The notes under the pieces: generated by a model
Told to the model about the DNA's origin: nothing
The model's input: the letters and a program-made list of their open reading frames with translations, nothing else
The model's database searches: none
Translations under genes and position numbers: made by a program
Shown here: positions 15,052-19,670 of the stretch, in pieces
Numbering within the stretch: the first letter of the stretch is position 1
How the letters are laid out: each line of letters opens with the position of its first letter
Origin: Rhodospirillaceae bacterium UBA6219
Lineage (GTDB): Bacteria; Pseudomonadota; Alphaproteobacteria; Rhodospirillales; Magnetospirillaceae
Assembly: GCA_002435715.1 (NCBI GenBank)
Contig: DISD01000088.1
Location: 17,943 to 37,612 of the forward strand
DNA length: 19,670 nucleotides
Direction of reading: 5' to 3'

Positions 15052-16013
15052 GGAACCAGCACCACCTTGCCGGTGCTGGCGCGAGACTTCAACAGCCCGA
15101 TGGCCTCTGCCGCTTGCGACAGCTTCAGCACCTGGCTGACATGGGGATGCAGATTGCCCTGGGCCCACAGGTCCAAGGCGGCCGCCATGCTGTCGCGCAC
15201 CAGCATGGGGTTGATCTTGCGATACGCCCCCCACCAATAACCGATCACCGTGACGTTCTTGACCAACAGATGGTTGGCGGGAATTTGCGGCACCGTGCCC
15301 GAAGCGAAACCGATGACCAGGATGCGGCCATCGGGGGCGACACAGCGTAAGGAGGCGTCGAACACGTCGCCCCCCACCGGATCATAGATCACGTCGGCGC
15401 CGCGCCCGTCGGTCAGTGCCTTGACCGTCTCGCGGATGTCTTGGCTTTTGTAGTCGATGCCGTGATGGGCGCCGTGATCCAAAGCGATCTGGACCTTTTC
15501 GGGACCTCCGGCCGTGGCGATCACCCGCGCCCCCATGGCCACGCCGATTTCCACCGCCGTCAGCCCGACCCCACCGGCGGCGCCGTGTACCACCAAGGTT
15601 TCGCCCGGCTTCAATCCGGCTTTCAACAACCCCAGATGCGACGTGCCATAGGCCACCGGAAAGCCGGCGGCGGCGACGAAATCCAAGGCTTCGGGCAATT
15701 TGTGCACGTCGGTCCAATCGGCGACGCAATGGGTGGCGAAGCCGCCGCCGCTGACATTGGCCATCACCCGATCACCCACCCGCACCTCCGGCACGCCCAG
15801 GGCCACCTCGACCACCGTTCCGGCCAGTTCCAAACCGGGGGTGAAGGGCGGCTCCATCTTTTCCTGGTACTTGCCGGCAATGGCCAGGGAATCGGCGAAG
15901 TTCACCCCGGCGGCGGCAACCTGGATGCGCACTTGACCCGTGGACAAGGGGACGGGTTCGACGTCGCGCCATTCCAACGCGGCGCCGAAGGCGGGACAAA
16001 CCACGGCTTGCAT
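15048..16013 (-). CDS. NADPH:quinone oxidoreductase family protein (zinc-free MDR)
   Basis: A 321-residue medium-chain dehydrogenase/reductase of the quinone oxidoreductase type. The N-terminal GroES-like domain has the signature QVAAAGVNFADSLAIAGKY and PFTPGLELAGTVVEV. The Rossmann part has YGTSHLGLLKAGLKPGETLVVHGAAGGVGLTAVE (about 141-174), with the AAGGVG nucleotide loop. The Cys and His residues that bind zinc in alcohol dehydrogenases are absent. It probably reduces quinones or enones with NADPH; the substrate is unknown. It is the last gene of a probable minus-strand operon, 20 bases after the 276-residue unknown gene. Its stop overlaps that of the RodZ-like gene by four bases. Confidence 0.9.
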   Translation of the reverse strand: MQAVVCPAFGAALEWRDVEPVPLSTGQVRIQVAAAGVNFADSLAIAGKYQEKMEPPFTPGLELAGTVVEVALGVPEVRVGDRVMANVSGGGFATHCVADWTDVHKLPEALDFVAAAGFPVAYGTSHLGLLKAGLKPGETLVVHGAAGGVGLTAVEIGVAMGARVIATAGGPEKVQIALDHGAHHGIDYKSQDIRETVKALTDGRGADVIYDPVGGDVFDASLRCVAPDGRILVIGFASGTVPQIPANHLLVKNVTVIGYWWGAYRKINPMLVRDSMAAALDLWAQGNLHPHVSQVLKLSQAAEAIGLLKSRASTGKVVLVP

Positions 16014-16033
16014 GAAAAATCCTTGGGCTTGTT

Positions 16034-16864
16034 TCAGGCGGAACGCGGGCGGTCCTTTTGCGCCGCCCAGGCAAGCTTCAAGGTGGTGAACAGGAAGATT
16101 TCCGTCAACTGCTCGCGGCTCAAAACATTGGCCACTTCCTGGCGAGCATAGCGAATCAGTTCCGGGTCAACCTTGGGCGAGGCCAAAAGATTGGTCACCA
16201 ATTCCTTGCGAATCAACGGCGGGTAATTACAGATCTCGCGCAGCAGCGACGCCTTGACCCTCACCGGGATGCGTTCGGACACGAACATCCGGTCCACGCA
16301 CATGGAATAGATACCGAAATCCAGCTTCCCCGCCACCGTGCGGGTGAAATCCATGAACTCGTCCAGGAACAGGGCTTCGGAAATCTTCTTTTCGGTCAAC
16401 AGCTTGACCACATCCAAGAAGGCCTTGTAGCGCTGCCGGGCCGGCCCGACGGTACCGCCCAACTCGGCCGCCAGTTCCTTGATCTGGTTTTCGCGGAAAC
16501 GGGCGTGGATCAGGGTTTCCGCCGATTCGCGGACCCCCGAATCAAAGGCGGTTTCTTCGATCAGGGCGAACAGACGTTCGTATTTGGCCCGTTCCGACGC
16601 CTTCAATTTGCTGGCGGCCAGACCCAGGGGCAAAATCGCCGCCTTGGCCACCATGCCGTCGCGGGCAACGATGGCGGCCATGGAAATGGCGGCCAGATCG
16701 GCGACCTGACCGCCCAGGAAATCGTCGGTGATGACCATGCGGGCGCCGGGGGCCAAGGTCAAATTGGTGTTCAGCGCCCCACATTCCATGAAATGGGTGG
16801 CGAGGTCTCGGGGCTGACCCAGGCCCGTGGCGGGGCTATTGATCTGGCTGTCCATAACCGCCAT
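16034..16864 (-). CDS. Conserved-looking helical protein of unknown function (276 aa)
   Basis: A 276-residue soluble protein without signal peptide or membrane helix. It is predicted mainly alpha-helical, with repeated helix-length stretches such as ESAETLIHARFRENQIKEL and FLDVVKLLTEKKISEALFL and a C-terminal half reading SERIPVRVKASLLREICNYPPLIRKELVTNL, reminiscent of HEAT-like or DUF2336-like helical proteins of alphaproteobacteria, though I cannot make that match firm. It lies between the TusE-like gene (37 bases upstream) and the quinone oxidoreductase gene (20 bases downstream), all on the minus strand, suggesting cotranscription. ATG 16864 and ATG 16855 are both possible starts. No function is assigned. 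Confidence 0.75.
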   Translation of the reverse strand: MAVMDSQINSPATGLGQPRDLATHFMECGALNTNLTLAPGARMVITDDFLGGQVADLAAISMAAIVARDGMVAKAAILPLGLAASKLKASERAKYERLFALIEETAFDSGVRESAETLIHARFRENQIKELAAELGGTVGPARQRYKAFLDVVKLLTEKKISEALFLDEFMDFTRTVAGKLDFGIYSMCVDRMFVSERIPVRVKASLLREICNYPPLIRKELVTNLLASPKVDPELIRYARQEVANVLSREQLTEIFLFTTLKLAWAAQKDRPRSA

Positions 16865-16901
16865 TTAGCCCCAACCGCCAGTCTTCTTCAAGCACAAGTG
16901 C

Positions 16902-17237
16902 TTAGGAACAGCCTTTTGGACGCGGTAATCCGGCGATTTTATTGCCCTGTTTCAACGGTCCATGAGGAAACAATTGGTAAAGATATTGTTGAGACGAGCG
17001 ATCTGCCCCGTATTTTTCCTTCATCAGCTTCATGAACACCCGCTGTTCCGCCACAATGCCATATTCGTCGAAATAGGCCCGCGCCTCGCGGATCACATCC
17101 CAATGCTCGTCGGTCAGCGAGACACCCTCCGCCTCGGCGATGGCGCGGGCGATGTCCTCGTCCCACGCCCGGCAATCTTCCAGCCATCCGGCTTCGCTCA
17201 CCTCGACCGCGCGGCCGTTGACCATCAAATCCGGCAT
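16902..17237 (-). CDS. TusE/DsrC family sulfur-carrier-like protein
   Basis: A 111-residue protein of the DsrC/TusE family: DEDIARAIAEAEGVSLTDEHWDVI (27-50), an ARAYFDEYGI segment, YLYQLFPHGPLKQ and the C-terminal arm KIAGLPRPKGCS. Family members carry sulfur as a persulfide on the penultimate cysteine, here Cys110. The second cysteine of true DsrC, 11 residues earlier, is Asn99. That pattern matches TusE, which works in 2-thiouridine formation on tRNA, rather than sulfite-reductase-linked DsrC. No tusBCD or dsr gene is in the window. ATG 17237 has GGGAGG upstream. It heads a probable operon with the 276-residue gene. Confidence 0.9.
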   Translation of the reverse strand: MPDLMVNGRAVEVSEAGWLEDCRAWDEDIARAIAEAEGVSLTDEHWDVIREARAYFDEYGIVAEQRVFMKLMKEKYGADRSSQQYLYQLFPHGPLKQGNKIAGLPRPKGCS

Positions 17238-17269
17238 TCCTCAATCCTCCCAATTTATTAGTTTGTTCG

Positions 17270-17301
17270 CATATAGTGGGGATGCGGTCGCCCGTCGTCA
17301 A
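17270..17301 (-). promoter_or_regulatory. Candidate promoter of the TusE-like gene
   Basis: On the minus strand TTGACG (17301-17296) is followed by an AT-rich CACTATATG element. The best -10 alignments (ACTATA, CTATAT, TATATG) give spacings of 18-20 bases, so the match is only fair. It lies about 30 bases upstream of the ATG. Confidence 0.3.
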
Positions 17302-17336
17302 TGGTTCGGCATTCATGGAATGGTAAGGGGTGGGCG

Positions 17337-17345
17337 TGCTATAAT
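17337..17345 (+). promoter_or_regulatory. Extended -10 promoter TGCTATAAT
   Basis: A consensus TATAAT (17340-17345) preceded by TGC gives a perfect extended -10 element 24 bases before the ATG of the 77-residue gene. No good -35 is present (TGGAAT at 18-base spacing is weak), as is usual for extended -10 promoters. It stands out in GC-rich DNA. Confidence 0.6.
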
Positions 17346-17369
17346 CGTGTCCTCGCGCGGGAAGATGAC

Positions 17370-17603
17370 ATGGCCGACGATCTTCGCATTCCACCTTCGG
17401 GATCCGGACTGGATTCCATCAAGCAAGCCCTGGGGATGGGTGCTGGCAGCCGTGAGGTCCCCATGGCCGGCACGACCAGCGATTCCAGCGCGCGTGGGGC
17501 CATCGGCGGCAAACCCGGCAACCGTATCCTGCCCCCCGATTTCCCCCTGGACCAATTGGACCGCAGGGCGCGGCGCGGCACTTATCTGGATATCCTGGTT
17601 TAA
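17370..17603 (+). CDS. Small protein of unknown function (77 aa)
   Basis: ATG 17370 follows a GGGAAGA ribosome site and a consensus extended -10 promoter, giving a 77-residue soluble protein. The N-terminal half is polar and rich in Gly and Ser, probably disordered (IPPSGSGLDSIKQALGMGAG, then Ser/Thr/Gly). The C-terminal end has a compact motif, ILPPDFPLDQLDRRARRGTYLDILV, that looks like a short conserved functional or docking segment. No cysteine, signal peptide or membrane helix. I recognise no family. Divergent from the TusE-like gene and followed directly by a 15-bp tandem repeat. Confidence 0.6.
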   Translation: MADDLRIPPSGSGLDSIKQALGMGAGSREVPMAGTTSDSSARGAIGGKPGNRILPPDFPLDQLDRRARRGTYLDILV

Positions 17604-17641
17604 TTCAGCACACGAGATTTCAGCACACGAGATTTCAGCAC
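17604..17641 (+). repeat. 15-bp tandem repeat, 2.5 copies
   Basis: TTCAGCACACGAGAT occurs at 17604-17618 and 17619-17633 as identical copies, followed by a partial third copy, TTCAGCAC (17634-17641). It begins at the base after the stop codon of the 77-residue gene, in the gap before the Nudix gene. Exact identity suggests recent slippage duplication. Confidence 0.9.
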
Positions 17642-17684
17642 TCTGGCCTTGCCTGATGGGGCCGGCTTGTTCAGACTGCCTGCC

Positions 17685-18203
17685 ATGCGACTGCAAGGCC
17701 CAAATTTACGCATGATCCCGGAAGGCGACGACCGCGAACGACTGGTTTGCGGCGATTGCGGCTTCGTGGTTTATGAAAACCCCAAAGTCATCGTCGGCGC
17801 GGTTTGCACCTGGGAAGACAAATATCTGCTGTGCCGCCGCGCCATCGAACCGCGGGTGGGGTTCTGGACCATGCCGGTGGGCTATATGGAACTGCACGAA
17901 ACCACCGAACAGGGCGCGTTGCGGGAAGTGTGGGAAGAAGCCCACGCCAAGGCCGAGATCGACGCGCTGCTGGCCATCTATTCCATCCCCGAAATCAGTC
18001 AGGTCCACATGATCTATCGGGCCCGCATGCTCAGCCCCGACTTCGCTGCCGGTCCGGAAAGCCTGGAAGTGATGTTGGTGCCGTGGGACGACATTCCGTG
18101 GGACGACTTGGCCTATCCCAATGTGCGCTGGTCGCTGGAATATCATCGCCAAATGGACGGCAAGACCACTTTCCCCCCGCGCGGCCGCCCCATCGAAGGT
18201 TGA
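17685..18203 (+). CDS. Nudix hydrolase, half-zinc-ribbon subtype
   Basis: A 172-residue Nudix hydrolase. Residues 11-37 have IPEGDDRERLVCGDCGFVVYENPKVIV, including one CxxC half of a zinc ribbon as in many alphaproteobacterial members. The Nudix box runs from Gly66 to Ala88: G-x5-E, then seven residues and REVWEEAHA. The metal-binding glutamates are present, but the usual Gly after EEx is His87. It probably cleaves a nucleoside diphosphate derivative such as ADP-ribose or NADH; the substrate is unproven. ATG 17685 is chosen to keep a short N-terminus before IPEGD; ATG 17712 and TTG 17649 are alternatives, and none has a strong ribosome site. Confidence 0.88.
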   Translation: MRLQGPNLRMIPEGDDRERLVCGDCGFVVYENPKVIVGAVCTWEDKYLLCRRAIEPRVGFWTMPVGYMELHETTEQGALREVWEEAHAKAEIDALLAIYSIPEISQVHMIYRARMLSPDFAAGPESLEVMLVPWDDIPWDDLAYPNVRWSLEYHRQMDGKTTFPPRGRPIEG

Positions 18204-18228
18204 CAGCGACCCTGGGGCTGGGCTTAAA
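18200..18228 (+). promoter_or_regulatory. Candidate promoter of the IalB-like gene
   Basis: A consensus TTGACA (18200-18205) overlaps the Nudix stop. With a 17-base spacer, CTTAAA (18223-18228) is a weak -10. Transcription would begin near 18235, inside the palindrome at 18231-18248. Confidence 0.4.
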
Positions 18229-18230
18229 CC

Positions 18231-18248
18231 GTTTCGCACTTGCGAAAC
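18231..18248. promoter_or_regulatory. Perfect palindrome GTTTCGCA-CT-TGCGAAAC
   Basis: An 8-bp perfect inverted repeat with a two-base centre, 17 bases upstream of the IalB-like ATG and overlapping the expected transcription start. This is the classic position for a repressor operator. The binding protein is not evident in the window. Confidence 0.55.
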
Positions 18249-18265
18249 TGATAAGGTTGCCCGAC

Positions 18266-18772
18266 ATGTTTGGTCGTTCCCTTGCCACCCTCGCCCTGAT
18301 CGCCGCCGCCCTGCCAGCGTTCGCTGCCGACGCCCCCAAGCGTCTGGGCCGCACCGGGGCCTGGGAAGCCTATGTCTATCCCGAGAACGGCGGCAAAGTG
18401 TGCTACATGGCGGCCCAGGCGGACCGCATCCAAGGGGGCGAGAAAGGCCGGGTCGGCACCGTCATCGCCGTCACCCACCGCGCCAAAAGCGAAGGCGAGG
18501 TCAGCCTGACCGCCGGCTATGGCTTCAAGAAGGATTCGGAAGCGGAAATCCAGATCGGCGGCATGAAGCACAGCTTCATGACCTCGGGCAAATCGGCTTG
18601 GGCCAAGGACGCCAAGGCTGACCCCGCCATCATCGCCGCCATGATCAAGGGCCGCGATGTCACCGTGCGCGCCGTTCCCAACAAAGGCGGCAGCGTGACC
18701 GACGTGGTGCCGCTGTCGGGCTTTTCCGACGCCCTGACCGCCATCGACAAGGCCTGCGGCGTCAAGCGCTAA
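18266..18772 (+). CDS. Secreted IalB-like protein
   Basis: A 168-residue exported protein. Residues 1-20 form a clear signal peptide (MFGRSLATLALIAAALPAFA, cleavage before ADAP). The mature part has GAWEAYVYPENGGKVCYMAAQ, strands VGTVIAVTHR and GEVSLTAGYGF, and two cysteines (Cys46, Cys164) that could form a disulfide. This fits the invasion-associated locus B (IalB, PF06776) family, which is common in free-living alphaproteobacteria. In Bartonella, IalB is linked to red-cell invasion, but no virulence role should be read into this copy. ATG 18266 has AAGG upstream. A strong hairpin terminator follows the stop. Confidence 0.82.
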   Translation: MFGRSLATLALIAAALPAFAADAPKRLGRTGAWEAYVYPENGGKVCYMAAQADRIQGGEKGRVGTVIAVTHRAKSEGEVSLTAGYGFKKDSEAEIQIGGMKHSFMTSGKSAWAKDAKADPAIIAAMIKGRDVTVRAVPNKGGSVTDVVPLSGFSDALTAIDKACGVKR

Positions 18773-18786
18773 GCTTCCCGTCTGCT

Positions 18787-18822
18787 CCGTCATGCCCGCC
18801 CAGGCGGACATGACGGCCTTTA
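18787..18822 (+). terminator. Intrinsic-type terminator of the IalB-like gene
   Basis: CCGTCATG-C-CCGCC, loop CA, GGCGG-A-CATGACGG (18787-18816) forms a 13-bp stem with one C/A mismatch, followed by CCTTTAAA. It starts 15 bases after the IalB-like stop. The U-run is short, but the stem is strong. Confidence 0.7.
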
Positions 18823-18824
18823 AA

Positions 18825-18854
18825 GCTGACTGCGTTAAATCGAACGCAGTCAGC
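18825..18854 (-). terminator. Perfect 12-bp inverted repeat beside the IS110 transposase gene
   Basis: GCTGACTGCGTT (18825-18836), loop AAATCG, AACGCAGTCAGC (18843-18854). On the minus strand the stem is followed by TTTAAAGG, so it can terminate the transposase transcript. It could alternatively be the insertion target of the IS110 element or part of its right end. Confidence 0.6.
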
Positions 18855-18886
18855 GTCCAGCGGCCATTGAGATACCGTGTTCGCGG

Positions 18887-19670
18887 TCAAGCTGGGATGA
18901 AGGCCCGCTGGGTCTTCATGACGCCGTAGGCAATGACCAAGAGCTTTCGTGCGACGGCGATCAGAACGACCTTTGGGGGCTTCCCCGCCTCCTTGAGGCG
19001 GTCGCCGAAGGCCTTCAAAGTGGGGTTGGAACGCCGCGCCGAGAGGGCACACATGTACATGGCTGCGCGAAGCCTTGGATTGCCTGCCTTGCTGATGCGG
19101 GTTTTTCCGCGTACCGAGCGGCCCGAGGTGTGCTCTTGGGGGCTGAGCCCGGCGAAGGCTGTGATTTTCTTATTGTGGCCAAAGGCGCGGAAGTCCGGGA
19201 CTTCGGCCAGCAGGATGGCGGCGGATTGTTCTCCGATGCCGGGAATGGAGAGCAAGAGCGTCAGGCTGCGGCTGAGATGATCGTCCTCGGCGCTGATGGC
19301 CGAGACGGCGGCGCTGATGGCCGCGATCTCCTCATCCAGGCGGCGGATGCTTTGCTCGATCGATGCGCGGACCAGGGCGGAGGCACTGCCATGTGCTCGG
19401 CGCTGCACCTCTTTGCCGCGCATTTCCTTGAGAGCCGCACAGCGGCGGACCAAGGCGCGCAATTCCCGCATGCGCGGCGTCGGAGGCGTCCAAGCCTCCG
19501 GCTGGTGCGCACGGCAGAAGCGCGCGATAACACCGGCATCGACCTTGTCCGTCTTGGTGCGGATTCCTTCGCTTTGACCGAATGCCTTGATGCGGGCCGG
19601 ATTGACGATGCTGACCCGGTGCCCCTGCTCGTACAGAAACAGCGCCAGGTCGTCGCCGTAACCGCCGGTG
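18887..19670 (-). CDS. IS110-family transposase (N-terminus outside the window)
   Basis: The frame runs off the end of the window. About 260 C-terminal residues are visible. The RuvC-like DEDD domain is recognised by GYGDDLALFLYEQGHRVSIV, NPARIKAFGQSEGIRTKTDKVDAGVIARF, then a coiled-coil region (QSIRRLDEEIAAISAAVSAI). The C-terminal transposase_20 domain has LLSIPGIGEQSAAILLAE, AFAGLSPQEHTSGRSVRG with the proposed catalytic serine, ISKAGNPRLRAAMYMCALSA and ARKLLVIAYGVMK. IS110 enzymes are guided by a bridge RNA from the element's non-coding end. The C-terminus looks intact with a normal TGA at 18887-18889. Internal ATGs do not represent the true start. Confidence 0.93.
   Translation of the reverse strand, partial: TGGYGDDLALFLYEQGHRVSIVNPARIKAFGQSEGIRTKTDKVDAGVIARFCRAHQPEAWTPPTPRMRELRALVRRCAALKEMRGKEVQRRAHGSASALVRASIEQSIRRLDEEIAAISAAVSAISAEDDHLSRSLTLLLSIPGIGEQSAAILLAEVPDFRAFGHNKKITAFAGLSPQEHTSGRSVRGKTRISKAGNPRLRAAMYMCALSARRSNPTLKAFGDRLKEAGKPPKVVLIAVARKLLVIAYGVMKTQRAFIPA
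18887..19670 (-). mobile_element. IS110-family insertion sequence (right part; left end beyond the window)
   Basis: Identified from the transposase. Only about 70 bases separate the transposase stop from the IalB terminator, so the 3' non-coding end is short and the right boundary should lie between about 18817 and 18886. No terminal inverted repeat or target duplication is visible, as expected for IS110. A short 3' end favours the IS110 group, whose bridge RNA lies 5' of the gene and so outside this window, over the IS1111 group. Confidence 0.8.

Noticed and set aside
13606..15237. A 543-residue minus-strand open frame with FGRLGFG-type repeats
   Set aside because: The apparent repeats are the antisense reading of the KVEPA repeats and Ala/Pro-rich linker of the RodZ-like gene.
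18266..18772. Reading the IalB-like protein as a virulence factor
   Set aside because: The family is common in free-living alphaproteobacteria and nothing else here suggests a pathogen.

Overview
The window is GC-rich chromosomal DNA from an alphaproteobacterium, most likely of the Rhodospirillales and perhaps Magnetospirillum-like. This rests on codon use, on the divergent ubiG/lysC pair with ptsP nearby, on an alphaproteobacterial Nudix subtype and on an NnrU-family protein. No rRNA or marker gene is present to fix the genus, so the placement is an inference. Nearly the whole window is packed with genes, and there is no gene-free stretch above 300 bases.

Layout. (1) 1-4787, plus strand: the 3' part of folD, an NnrU-family membrane protein, a DUF952 protein, pyrD, a HAD-IIA phosphatase and a ferredoxin/flavodoxin-NADP+ reductase, closely spaced. 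(2) 4794-7491, minus strand: a membrane histidine kinase with a periplasmic CxxCH sensor, then ubiG. (3) 7647-12490, plus strand: lysC, a nitronate monooxygenase-like flavoprotein, ptsP (EI-Ntr) and a 71-residue protein of unknown function. (4) 12577-13853: a hotdog thioesterase and an ECHDC3-like crotonase, divergent around a short control region with two palindromes. (5) 13993-15051: a RodZ-like HTH/membrane/DUF4115 protein with KVEPA repeats. (6) 15048-17237, minus strand: a TusE/DsrC-like protein, an unknown helical protein and a quinone oxidoreductase-type MDR protein, probably one operon. (7) 17370-18772, plus strand: a 77-residue unknown protein with an excellent extended -10 promoter, a 15-bp tandem repeat, a Nudix hydrolase and a secreted IalB-like protein. 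(8) 18887-19670, minus strand: the C-terminal part of an IS110-family transposase next to a perfect 12-bp inverted repeat.

Functions are mostly housekeeping: one-carbon metabolism (FolD), pyrimidines (PyrD), ubiquinone (UbiG), the aspartate family of amino acids (LysC), nitrogen-PTS signalling (PtsP), acyl-CoA metabolism, cell shape (RodZ-like), tRNA thiolation or sulfur relay (TusE-like) and redox chemistry. No CRISPR array, tRNA, rRNA, prophage, secretion system or obvious new defence system is visible. The points worth a second look are modest: the heme-type sensor kinase, a crotonase lacking both catalytic glutamates, a single-cysteine DsrC/TusE homologue away from other sulfur-relay genes, several clean palindromes at promoters, two small uncharacterised proteins, and an IS110 element whose expected bridge-RNA end lies outside the window.
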